45,744 nt of DNA from Pseudanabaena mucicola FACHB-723. Lineage in GTDB: Bacteria > Cyanobacteriota > Cyanobacteriia > Pseudanabaenales > Pseudanabaenaceae. This document shows, one piece after another, positions 34,000 through 41,285 of this stretch. The translations under genes and the position numbers were made by a program. The DNA lies in assembly GCF_014696385.1 (NCBI RefSeq), contig NZ_JACJQB010000027.1:1-45744 (forward strand), in the 5' to 3' direction. The number at the start of each line of letters is the position of its first letter. Positions within the stretch are counted from its first letter, which is position 1. A model generated the notes under the pieces. That model was not told the DNA's origin. It worked only from the letters and a program-made list of their open reading frames with translations, and did not search any database.

Positions 34000-34333
34000 G
34001 CGATCGCCCCTCATCACCCACAAAGCCCGATCGCACATTCCTCCAAATCAAACATTGATCGCGCCCTTCATCACCCACAAAACCCGATCGCCTAAATCTC
34101 AACATCAAACAACGATCGCCCCTCATCACAAACAAAACCCGATCGCCTAAATCTCCACATCAAACAGCGATCGCCTCTCACCACCCATAACCCGATCGCC
34201 TATTCCCTCAAATCAAACAGCGATCGCAACCCTCAACACCTACAAACCCGATCGCAAATCCCCTCAAATCAAACTGCGATCGCAACCCTCAACACCTACA
34301 AACTCGATCGCAAATTCCCTCAAATCAAACTGC
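34000..34333. repeat. Six-unit tandem HIP1 repeat, about 55 bp per unit
   Basis: Unit starts (GCGATCGC or a one- or two-base variant) fall at 34000, about 34056, 34112, 34167, 34220, 34276 and a partial at 34332, a period of 53-56 bp. Each unit is HIP1, then CCTCATCACCCACAAAACC-like, then CGATCGC, then TAAATCTCCACATCAAACA-like. The array fills nearly the whole space between the hicA stop and the convergent VapC stop. Minus-strand frames through it are repeat artefacts, not genes. Confidence 0.9.
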
Positions 34334-34338
34334 GAAAA

Positions 34339-34749
34339 TCATTTTAATAATGCTCGAAATCCTGCTTGATTAAAATGGTCGTCAGCAGTTAAGGCTTCAG
34401 TAATTGAAAGACTTTGCATAACTACGAATGAAATACAATCCACTAGTCCCCATTCTTTGTCTTGGCGGCTTCTAAATAATTGAAATGCTGCATCATATAG
34501 TTCATTTGTTAGAGGAACTATTTTAACGTTTGGATCTGATTCTAGTGATTCAAGAAGTTCGATTGCGGCGGCTCTATATTTTTGTTTGGAAAGTGCATTT
34601 CCAATTTCCAGTAAAATTGCTTGAGTGGTTACTAGGCTTATATTTTGAGATTCAATCTTTTCAGCTAGTTCTACTGCTTTTGCATGGTTTTGATCGGTAA
34701 TTGCAGATAGTGCGATCGCAAAGGATGTATCTAAAAAAATTTCACGCAT
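34339..34749 (-). CDS. PIN-domain toxin (VapC-like)
   Basis: A 136-residue PIN-domain ribonuclease (start MREIFLDTSF). The first acidic residue is Asp in FLDTSFAIAL; the second is Glu in AILLEIGNALS; the third and fourth lie in WGLVDCISF and ALTADDHF. All four metal-binding positions appear present. It overlaps the upstream antitoxin gene by 8 bp. It is the only array module on the minus strand. Confidence 0.88.
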   Translation of the reverse strand: MREIFLDTSFAIALSAITDQNHAKAVELAEKIESQNISLVTTQAILLEIGNALSKQKYRAAAIELLESLESDPNVKIVPLTNELYDAAFQLFRSRQDKEWGLVDCISFVVMQSLSITEALTADDHFNQAGFRALLK

Positions 34750-34978
34750 TATCTGAGATATTTTCACCATAAAGGTATTGATCGATGTTTTCTGACCAGT
34801 CGGGTTGACCTTGCAGGTTTAAAGATTTAGCAGTTTGTAAGAATGATTTTTTGGGTGGTTTTGCATCAGGCAAAAGACTTTCAACAACAATCCGTACTCT
34901 TGTGCCTGATTTGATGTTTAGAGGCACTTCAGGGACAAGGGTTACACCATCATAAAGAGCGTCTAAGGTTTGAATCAT
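34742..34978 (-). CDS. Antitoxin of the PIN-domain toxin
   Basis: From MIQTLDALYDG the protein has 78 residues. The N-terminus (ALYDGVTLVPEVPLNIKSGTRVRIVVE) matches the AF2212/DUF104-type antitoxin beta-domain, with a variable tail that would bind the toxin. Upstream in-frame starts run into repeat DNA and are rejected. The stop overlaps the toxin start. Confidence 0.82.
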   Translation of the reverse strand: MIQTLDALYDGVTLVPEVPLNIKSGTRVRIVVESLLPDAKPPKKSFLQTAKSLNLQGQPDWSENIDQYLYGENISDNA

Positions 34979-35024
34979 AATTTTTTGCTTATGCTGCTTT
35001 GCTGACATTATATCTTTATTTACA

Positions 35025-35140
35025 GAGCGATCGCCCCTCATCACCCGCAAACCCGATCGCCTAAATCTCAACATCAAAACAGCGATCGCACCTCATAACA
35101 CCCAAAACTTGATCGCCTAAACTCCACATCAAACAGCTAT
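35025..35140. repeat. HIP1 repeat block 5
   Basis: Two units: GCGATCGCCCCTCATCACCC, AACCCGATCGCCTAAATCTC, AACATCAAAACAGCGATCGC, CCTCATAACACCCAAAACTT, GATCGCCTAAACTCC and ACATCAAACAGC. It lies between the minus-strand antitoxin start and BrnT, in the same orientation as the other blocks. Confidence 0.8.
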
Positions 35141-35246
35141 GTCACATCAAAAAACTAAAAGTGGTTGTAAAAGTTTAAATGTCTTAAAATAGCTATGAAT
35201 TGTTGATTAAAATGCTTATGGTTTATAGTGTTTATGGTGTGTTGAG

Positions 35247-35525
35247 ATGAGTACCACTTTCGAGTGGGATGAGCAAAAAGAGGCTGATAACAAGGCAAAG
35301 CATGGCTTAGATTTTGAAACTGCTCAATATGCTTTTTTCGATCCCAAGCGTTTGATTGTCCATGACTCAGAACATAGTGAAGTTGAGGAACGTTGGTTTT
35401 GTATTGGCAAAGTAGATGATCTTGTATTGACAGTGCGTTTTACTTATCGAGATGGAGTGATTCGGATATTTGGGGCTGCTCAATGGCGTAAATGGAGAAA
35501 ATTTTATGAACAACACAATTCCTGA
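35247..35525 (+). CDS. brnT: BrnT-family toxin
   Basis: The 92-residue protein has the BrnT start FEWDEQKEADNKAKHGLDFE, then DPKRLIVHDSEHSEVEERWFCIG. BrnT is a RelE-like ribonuclease. The C-terminal part (RIFGAAQWRKWRKFYEQ) differs from the classical ISARRA-type end and fits a variant found in cyanobacteria as far as I recall. It overlaps brnA by 20 bp. Confidence 0.87.
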   Translation: MSTTFEWDEQKEADNKAKHGLDFETAQYAFFDPKRLIVHDSEHSEVEERWFCIGKVDDLVLTVRFTYRDGVIRIFGAAQWRKWRKFYEQHNS

Positions 35526-35739
35526 TCCTGCTGAACCAATTGGAAATGTCACTATTGTTAAAGATTTTTTGCCCCCAGTGAATCAGTTAGTTCCGAGGCA
35601 AAAGACGGTAATGATTACGATGGAATTTACTCAAGAAAGTATTGAGTTTTTTAAGCGTGAGGCTAAACGCCATAATTCTTCATATCAAGAGATGATTTGC
35701 CAACTTGTGGATGCTTATGCAAAACAGGGTAAGGTGTGA
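35506..35739 (+). CDS. brnA: BrnA-family antitoxin
   Basis: The protein (77 residues from MNNTIPD) carries a ribbon-helix-helix-like C-terminus (KTVMITMEFTQESIEFFKRE, then YQEMICQLVDAYA). That fits BrnA antitoxins, which bind BrnT and the operator. The ATG at 35506 lies inside the end of brnT, so translation is coupled. An upstream in-frame start at 35470 would only add an unlikely N-terminus. Confidence 0.82.
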   Translation: MNNTIPDPAEPIGNVTIVKDFLPPVNQLVPRQKTVMITMEFTQESIEFFKREAKRHNSSYQEMICQLVDAYAKQGKV

Positions 35740-35749
35740 ATAATTTATC

Positions 35750-35850
35750 GCCCTTCACCACTCAGAAACCCGATCGCAAATTCCCCACATCAAACAGCGA
35801 TCGCACCCTCATCACCCAAAACCCGATCGCAAAAATCCTCAAATCAATCA
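35750..35850. repeat. HIP1 repeat block 6
   Basis: Units CGCCCTTCACCACTCAGAAA, CCCGATCGCAAATTCCCC, ACATCAAACAGCGATCGC, ACCCTCATCACCCAAAACCC and GATCGCAAAAATCC. This is the last block; none is seen after rnc begins at 35880. Confidence 0.8.
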
Positions 35851-35879
35851 AAACACCTATTTTCTTTGGATTGAGGATG

Positions 35880-36560
35880 TTAGAGCAATCCCCTTTTTTT
35901 TAGTTTAGCCAGCGCATCGGCAGCAGCTTCTTTCTCTGCATCTTTCTTGTTACTACCTTTGCCTTCACCATAGATTTTACCCATCACATAAACTTTTGAG
36001 AGAAATTCTGGAGCGTGAGACTTTCCACCAACCTGTTCAGTTTCATAGTTTGGCTTTGTCTCTCCATTCGCCTGCACAAATTCTTGAAGCTTATTCTTTG
36101 AATCTTTGCTGGCGCGAATAACCATGACATCTTTTGGTACAGAGTCAAATAATTGTTCTACAAGAGGACGAAGCACATCAATATTACGCTTATTATCTAG
36201 GTAGTAAGCGCCAACAACCGCTTCAAATGTACTACTCAGAATATTAGGATTGGTATAACCACCTTCTCTTTTTGCACCTTCTCCCAAACGGATTCTAAAA
36301 TCCAGTCCAACTTCAGTCGCAAATCGAGCAAGTTGTTTTTCATCCACAAGAGCAGACCGTCTGCGAGTCATTTCATCTTCTGCCATTTCAGGATTTTGTT
36401 CATATAGGTATTCCCCACTAATAAAATTGAGAATGGCATCGCCAAGAAATTCTAGTCTTTCATTATGTCCAGATTCATCAAAGTTTTCATTAACAAAAGA
36501 GCGATGAGTAAGCGCACGACGAAGTAATTTTTCGTCATTAAAAATCAAAAGTTTATGCAT
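35880..36560 (-). CDS. rnc: Ribonuclease III
   Basis: RNase III cleaves double-stranded RNA in rRNA processing and in antisense regulation. The 226-residue protein has the signature NERLEFLGDA (residues 33-42), which supplies the catalytic acids, and the C-terminal double-stranded RNA-binding domain (about 155-224; GEGKGSNKKDAEKEAAADAL). Cyanobacteria often have more than one RNase III-type gene. Its place at the edge of an accessory zone suggests this may be an extra copy, which is inference. Confidence 0.93.
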   Translation of the reverse strand: MHKLLIFNDEKLLRRALTHRSFVNENFDESGHNERLEFLGDAILNFISGEYLYEQNPEMAEDEMTRRRSALVDEKQLARFATEVGLDFRIRLGEGAKREGGYTNPNILSSTFEAVVGAYYLDNKRNIDVLRPLVEQLFDSVPKDVMVIRASKDSKNKLQEFVQANGETKPNYETEQVGGKSHAPEFLSKVYVMGKIYGEGKGSNKKDAEKEAAADALAKLKKRGLL

Positions 36561-36646
36561 TTTTATTGAGTATATTTGTTAGAAATATAGTTGTCTAAAT
36601 CAACTAAAACATAAGTATAAAACCTAGGTTTTAGTTGAGCCAAAAG

Positions 36647-36919
36647 TTATTTGCCAGAGTTGTTCAAAGACGAACTTTTGTGCCTTTGCTCAGGTGGAAA
36701 TAGGCTGTTACCACGTGAGCCATTACATTTACGACAAGTAAGGCGTAAATTCTCTGGATTGTTAGATCCACCTTTACTTGAAGGGCGCAAGTGATCAAGG
36801 GTAAGTTGCTCAAATAGGAAATCTTGCCGACACCAAAAACAAACCAAACCAAATTCCCAATCATATGCAAGAAGATGTTTTACAGCATCTTTTTGCTTCT
36901 TAGTCATTTGCTTAGCCAT
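36647..36919 (-). CDS. HNH endonuclease
   Basis: The protein (90 residues from MAKQMTKKQ) has an HNH fold with zinc-type cysteines CFWC (near residue 29) and CRKC (near 71). The catalytic LTLDHLRPSSKGG and NLRLTC segments supply the His and Asn. Stand-alone HNH nucleases are common in mobile and defence contexts. Longer upstream starts to 37090 give a non-homologous N-terminus and are rejected. Confidence 0.82.
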   Translation of the reverse strand: MAKQMTKKQKDAVKHLLAYDWEFGLVCFWCRQDFLFEQLTLDHLRPSSKGGSNNPENLRLTCRKCNGSRGNSLFPPEQRHKSSSLNNSGK

Positions 36920-37360
36920 TTCAAAGCACTCCGTTAAATAGTTGTTTAACAGACTTGAAATATCAAATTGCCAAATATGAGAGAAGCATATGCTTGAGTA
37001 GCGTATTTCCCTAGTATATTTGAACATAAACGTCTTAAGCATAATACCTGTGTCGCTCAATTCAGTGCATACTTCAGTATGCTGAACCAATACTCTTGTT
37101 AGAAGTACTATGTGTATTCTGCAATCAGTGCTGAGTCAAGATAGTGAAACTGCACAAAACTGAGCAACTCAGGTGTTATGTATAAGACGAAAATCAAATA
37201 ATTGATATTTATTTGTCTTAGCTTATTTAACTACAGACAAACTTATTTTGTCAATAGTTTACAAAATAAGTTTGTCTGAGTTGGCATTTTAATTTCAACA
37301 AACAATTTTACAGATTCTTAGTGTGTTGGGCGATCGGAATTAAAAACAGCGTTATCGTGT
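36920..37360. other. 440-bp region without a gene
   Basis: No convincing coding frame on either strand. The main structure is the perfect 18-bp inverted repeat at 37234-37278. The base composition is A/T-rich compared with the housekeeping regions. Confidence 0.5.
37234..37278. repeat. Perfect 18-bp inverted repeat
   Basis: CAGACAAACTTATTTTGT (37234-37251) and its exact complement (37261-37278) enclose CAATAGTTT. It lies about 80 bp beyond the stop of the DUF5615 gene. There is no T-run, so it may be an operator, a recombination site or a MITE centre. Confidence 0.8.
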
Positions 37361-37693
37361 CTAATAAAGCTCAAGGCAATCTATATTTGAACTATTTCCC
37401 AATTCCTGAATTACTTCTACTCCAGAACGTAGTATTTTCTCAATCTGGCTTGTGGGAACATTTCCACAGCGCAACCAAATCACCTTGGGAGGAGAACGAT
37501 ACAAACGACTTCTCTCTGCAAAATCTGCATCTTGAGTCACAATGCAGAAACCGTTATTCTTTGCAAACTCCCATGTCTCCGTATCAGTTTTATCTGCCAA
37601 ATCATGAAACTGAACATGGCTACAGTTTGGGAAAAGATCAACCAACTTCCCCACAAGCTTACGACTCAAATTTTGATCGAATAGTAATCTCAC
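37361..37693 (-). CDS. DUF5615 PIN-like toxin
   Basis: The 110-residue protein fits DUF5615: LLFDQNLSRKLV with the conserved Asp at the start, FAKNNGFCIVTQDADFAERS in the middle, and VIWLRCGN near the end. The fold is PIN-like, and family members pair with DUF433 antitoxins. It overlaps its DUF433 partner by four bases (ATGA). Activity as a ribonuclease is inferred from the fold. Confidence 0.85.
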   Translation of the reverse strand: MRLLFDQNLSRKLVGKLVDLFPNCSHVQFHDLADKTDTETWEFAKNNGFCIVTQDADFAERSRLYRSPPKVIWLRCGNVPTSQIEKILRSGVEVIQELGNSSNIDCLELY

Positions 37694-37920
37694 GTAGCAC
37701 CCACAACAGCCATCAATCTATGTTCTCGATCAGCAGCAAATTCCAAACAAGCTCTGATATCTTGCTCTGTCAATTCTGGGAAATCATCTAAAATTTCTGC
37801 GTGAGACATTCCAGATGCCAACCAACCCAAAACATCATATACAGTAATACGCATTCGACGAATACAAGGCTTGCCACCTCGTTTATCCGCCTCAATTGTA
37901 ATAATGTTTCGGTAGTTCAT
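37690..37920 (-). CDS. DUF433 antitoxin
   Basis: The 76-residue protein has the DUF433 helix-turn-helix pattern: KRGGKPCIRRMRITVYDVLGWLASGMSHAEILDDFPELTEQDIRACLEFAADRE (shown only as a family match by its short segments GGKPCIRRMRI and DFPELTEQDI). It is the DNA-binding partner of the overlapping PIN-like toxin. No HIP1 repeat block flanks this pair, unlike the array modules. Confidence 0.88.
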   Translation of the reverse strand: MNYRNIITIEADKRGGKPCIRRMRITVYDVLGWLASGMSHAEILDDFPELTEQDIRACLEFAADREHRLMAVVGAT

Positions 37921-38049
37921 ATTTGCCTCTTTTTAAGCAACAAGCTAGCCAAAGTCTAACACAGGGTAAATAGATGATGTTTATCTATTACCAGTTTAAG
38001 ATAATTCAGCAATGACCCAAATTGATTGAGTCATTAGTCAGGATTTGCA

Positions 38050-39393
38050 TTACATATCAACCTTTACAGGAATTGTCTCTGGTTCGGTAATATTGCGAAC
38101 TGCTTGAGGCAAGGACTGCACAGAATTACGAGTACGTTTTGCGATCGCAGTTAAATCCTCCAAAGATTTCAGCAATTCGCCATTGTGCATAATGCATTCT
38201 AGTAAAGGTTGTTCATTCGCTTGTGGAAGTTCAGAAATATGGGTGAGGCGATCGCCTTTCATGATTCCATTCTCAAAACTGCGCCAGATTTGTTTGCGAC
38301 CTGCGATCGTTTGTTTGCCACTTGATTTTTTGGAAACGGGAATATTATCAATTTCCACTAATTTATAAACTCCATTTACGGGCGCACCTGTAACCAATTT
38401 TGTACCGATGCCATAGCCGTCAATGGGTGCTCCTAATGCTTTTAAACGAAGAATCTCAGCTTCGTCAATATCGCCACTAGCAAAGATAGAAGTATCAGGA
38501 AGTAAGTCTTTTACCTCTTTAGAAATTGCAGCAATATCGCCTGAATCAATGCGAATTCCTTTTACTTGCATTTCGCCAGATCTGACCTTCTCCGCAAGAT
38601 TACGAGCAGCGGCGATCGTGTCGAAAGTGTCGATTAATAATGCACTATTCGGAAACACTTGATGGAACGCGCTAAAGGCTTGAGCTTCACTACCTTCGGT
38701 GGCAGCTAGTGCCATGACCAACGCATGAGCCATAGTGCCGCTCGGTTGTCTGCCCAGTTTAAGAGCCGCTAAGACATTAGAAGTTGCATCCATTCCTGCG
38801 GCGAGTGCCGCTCTAGCTGCCCAAAGAGAAGCTTGGGGACTAAAGGCGCGTCTTGTGCCAAATTCTAAGAGGGTAATGTCATCGCCTGCGACATCACGCA
38901 TTCTGGCGGCTCTAGTAGCGATTAAGGTTTGATAGTTAATTGTATTCAGCAAATAGGTTTCCACTAGTTGCGCTTGCCAGAGGGGAGCTTCAATTCTCAA
39001 AAAAGGCTCATTGGCAAACAGGGCTGTTCCTTCGGTTACCGCCCAGAGATCACCTTCAAAGCGAAAGTTCTTCAATAATTCCCAAAAGCGACGATCGGCG
39101 TTGGCGAAGATACCTGTGGCTTGCAATGCTTCAATTTGCTCGGAGGTAAAACGCAGATTTTGCAAATATTCCACGGCTTGGGTGATGCCCATAGCAATCA
39201 AATAGCCAAATCCTTCGGGGAGGCGACGCACGAATAATTCAAAACTTGCACGTTTGCGATCGCAATTTTCATGCACATAGCAAGCACCCATCGTCAGTTG
39301 ATAAAGGTCGGTGAGCAGTCCATATTCATCCGTAGCAATATTTAAGGTGTCGGATTTCAGACTAATGGCAGGACGGTCAGTTATAGCGCTCAT
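38050..39393 (-). CDS. pncB: Nicotinate phosphoribosyltransferase
   Basis: It makes nicotinate mononucleotide from nicotinate and PRPP in NAD salvage. The 447-residue protein has the family start LLTDLYQLTMG, the catalytic-loop region LEFGTRRAFSPQ (with the conserved Arg residues), RIDSGDI in the barrel, and YGIGTKLVTGAP near residue 330. Length is normal. A palindromic element lies about 210 bp upstream. Confidence 0.94.
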   Translation of the reverse strand: MSAITDRPAISLKSDTLNIATDEYGLLTDLYQLTMGACYVHENCDRKRASFELFVRRLPEGFGYLIAMGITQAVEYLQNLRFTSEQIEALQATGIFANADRRFWELLKNFRFEGDLWAVTEGTALFANEPFLRIEAPLWQAQLVETYLLNTINYQTLIATRAARMRDVAGDDITLLEFGTRRAFSPQASLWAARAALAAGMDATSNVLAALKLGRQPSGTMAHALVMALAATEGSEAQAFSAFHQVFPNSALLIDTFDTIAAARNLAEKVRSGEMQVKGIRIDSGDIAAISKEVKDLLPDTSIFASGDIDEAEILRLKALGAPIDGYGIGTKLVTGAPVNGVYKLVEIDNIPVSKKSSGKQTIAGRKQIWRSFENGIMKGDRLTHISELPQANEQPLLECIMHNGELLKSLEDLTAIAKRTRNSVQSLPQAVRNITEPETIPVKVDM

Positions 39394-39700
39394 GACTTTG
39401 TTGGGGTAGAGGCTTGTATATTTCTATTATAGTTATTTTTACCAAAATTACAAATATATTTTTAGTAATATATTGAGTATATTGCTAAAGTCAGCAACGC
39501 TTTTTAGTGATTTAGTGATAGCAATCTATACTTTGTAGCAATAAATATCAACATGTAAAATTATCATTTATAGTGAATTGCATAATATAGTGATAAACCA
39601 TAAAACCCAAGAATTTAGTTGCGGCACGAAGCGCCGCAACTAAATTCTTGGGTTTTGCTTATCTCTCAAGCCTAAAAATGACGTAGCTACTTTTAAGAGA
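39394..39700. other. 307-bp intergenic region
   Basis: No gene. It contains the family-A palindrome at 39602-39656 and, near 39687, TAGCTACTTTTA, which is the complement of an AAGTAGCTA-type end. The pncB promoter should lie here. Confidence 0.5.
39602..39656. repeat. 55-bp palindromic element (family A)
   Basis: Arms of 24 nt (39602-39625 and 39633-39656) pair perfectly around a C-GAA-G type core, with one A-C mismatch inside. Outer AAAACCC/GGGTTTT and core GTTGCGGC...GCCGCAAC are the same as at 912-964, but the middle (AGAATTTA) differs and is compensated on the other arm. It lies about 45 bp beyond the kinase stop. Confidence 0.85.
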
Positions 39701-41155
39701 TTAGAGGAATGAATAAAGGATTTGAAAAATGAGGCGAAACGCTGACATAACGGCAATCGCCGCAAAACCTGCAATGCCGCAATACTGAGCAAGGTCTAAC
39801 CATGCGGGCAGACTCTCAAACTGCGCTTTAGCAAACAATGTCCCGCCCCAGATTGCCGCAAGGCTCAACAGGTTTACAAATACAAACAGGTCTTTATTGT
39901 CGAAAATTGTACTGACTCGCAATACCAAAATGACAATCATGGCGATCGCAAAGGTAATTAAGTTAGCAGGCATATTGAGCAATGCTAACCCTACAGTCAT
40001 CGTCACCTGCCATAGCAGCATCGCTTCGACCCCCAATAAAAAAGCAGCAATTAACTGCGTGGGGATCGATGCTGACAGCAACCAAGGTGTTTTTTGCGAT
40101 CGCGGAGTTACCGATTTGGGGACAGACGGCGAAAAATTAGGCAGAGGGGCAGGGACAGGAACTTGAATACTCGTCTGGTGTTTTGCCTGTGGCGTTGCTG
40201 GTACTGGCGTTTGTGGCGCTTGCACAACCATCTGGGAACTCAGGGCTGTGAGGATATCAGCCGCCGAGGTAAAGCGATCGCTGGGGGCAGTCTCCAACAT
40301 TTTTTGTAACACTTTATTAAGGTTAGGACTAAGCTTGACAAAGCGATCCCATTGCCACTTGTTGTAATTGACATCAAATAATTCATCTGGCTCTTTGCCC
40401 GTCAACAGATACAGACAAGTCACCGCAAAGGCATAGAGATCGGTCGATGGAAACACCGTATCACCGCGCATCTGCTCTGGCGCACCATAGCCGGGGGTAA
40501 AAATGCCCGTGGACTTCTGACCTTGGACTGCACCTGCCACTTGCTTAACTGCCCCAAAGTCCAGTAAATAATAAATCTGATCGAGCTTACGCACCATGAT
40601 ATTCGCTGGTTTGATATCCCGATGAATTGAGCCTTTTTCATGGATAAAATTCAATACAGGCAACAGACTTTGCATGATTTCCAACACATCCGATTCTGCG
40701 ATCGCACCATGCTGCTCAACAATTTGCTCAAGAGTAAAGCCATCAACAAACTCTTGCACTAAATAAAAAAACTCATCCTGTCCCGACTGCACCTCAAAAT
40801 AAGCCAGCAAATCAGGAATTTGGGGATGTGATCCCAAATCCTCTAGAACCGTGGCTTCGCGTTCAAACATTTGCTTGGCTGTCACCATCTGCGAACTCGT
40901 CAGCCCCACGGGTTGCAATAGCTTCACCACACAACGCTTCATCGCAGGGGTGTAGCGATCCCGCGCCAAAAATGTTGCCCCAAATCCTCCCCTTGCAAGC
41001 GGTTTTTCGACAATATAGCGCCCGCCTAGCAACAAAGGCATCCCACAACTCGTACAAAACTTTTGGGTAATCGTTTTGAGCGTATTGCCGCTATCGAGAT
41101 CGGCAAAGGAGTTTAACGGCTTGAGACAATTGGGGCGTGTGCAGTAAATATCCAC
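39701..41155 (-). CDS. Serine/threonine protein kinase with zinc ribbon and membrane tail
   Basis: The 484-residue Hanks-type kinase begins with a zinc ribbon (Cys5, Cys10, Cys34, Cys37). The kinase domain (about 47-310) has the glycine loop ARGGFGATF, Lys78, catalytic loop HRDIKPAN (Asp180) and DFG at 199-201, so it should be active. A proline-rich linker (about 315-355) leads to four predicted membrane segments (about 360-480). This zinc-ribbon type is common in cyanobacteria; targets are unknown. It is divergent from the helicase gene. Confidence 0.92.
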   Translation of the reverse strand: MDIYCTRPNCLKPLNSFADLDSGNTLKTITQKFCTSCGMPLLLGGRYIVEKPLARGGFGATFLARDRYTPAMKRCVVKLLQPVGLTSSQMVTAKQMFEREATVLEDLGSHPQIPDLLAYFEVQSGQDEFFYLVQEFVDGFTLEQIVEQHGAIAESDVLEIMQSLLPVLNFIHEKGSIHRDIKPANIMVRKLDQIYYLLDFGAVKQVAGAVQGQKSTGIFTPGYGAPEQMRGDTVFPSTDLYAFAVTCLYLLTGKEPDELFDVNYNKWQWDRFVKLSPNLNKVLQKMLETAPSDRFTSAADILTALSSQMVVQAPQTPVPATPQAKHQTSIQVPVPAPLPNFSPSVPKSVTPRSQKTPWLLSASIPTQLIAAFLLGVEAMLLWQVTMTVGLALLNMPANLITFAIAMIVILVLRVSTIFDNKDLFVFVNLLSLAAIWGGTLFAKAQFESLPAWLDLAQYCGIAGFAAIAVMSAFRLIFQILYSFL

Positions 41156-41285
41156 TGGTTAATCATTAAATTAGAGCTTAAAGAATCGACAGTCGGCACA
41201 AGGCTGCGACTATCGCAAACGATCATAAGTAAACATTTTTGGCATACTGTATTAGAGTCTACCTAAGTTTCTCCCTGCTGCGCCC

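Noticed and set aside
33947-34135. Minus-strand ORF with repeated RSGFVGDEGR peptides
   Set aside because: It is a reading of the HIP1 repeat and has no homology or ribosome binding site.
34000-34333. CRISPR-like array
   Set aside because: The unit recurs at a regular 55 bp, but there are no unique spacers: the whole unit is repeated, and no cas gene is present.
32050-35850. Integron cassette array with attC sites
   Set aside because: Cassette-like layout, but the repeats lack the attC core sites (GTTRRRY and RYYYAAC arrangement), no integrase is seen, and one module is reversed.
37321-37791. Plus-strand ORF of 156 codons
   Set aside because: It lies opposite the overlapping DUF5615/DUF433 pair, which has clear family motifs; the plus-strand product has none.
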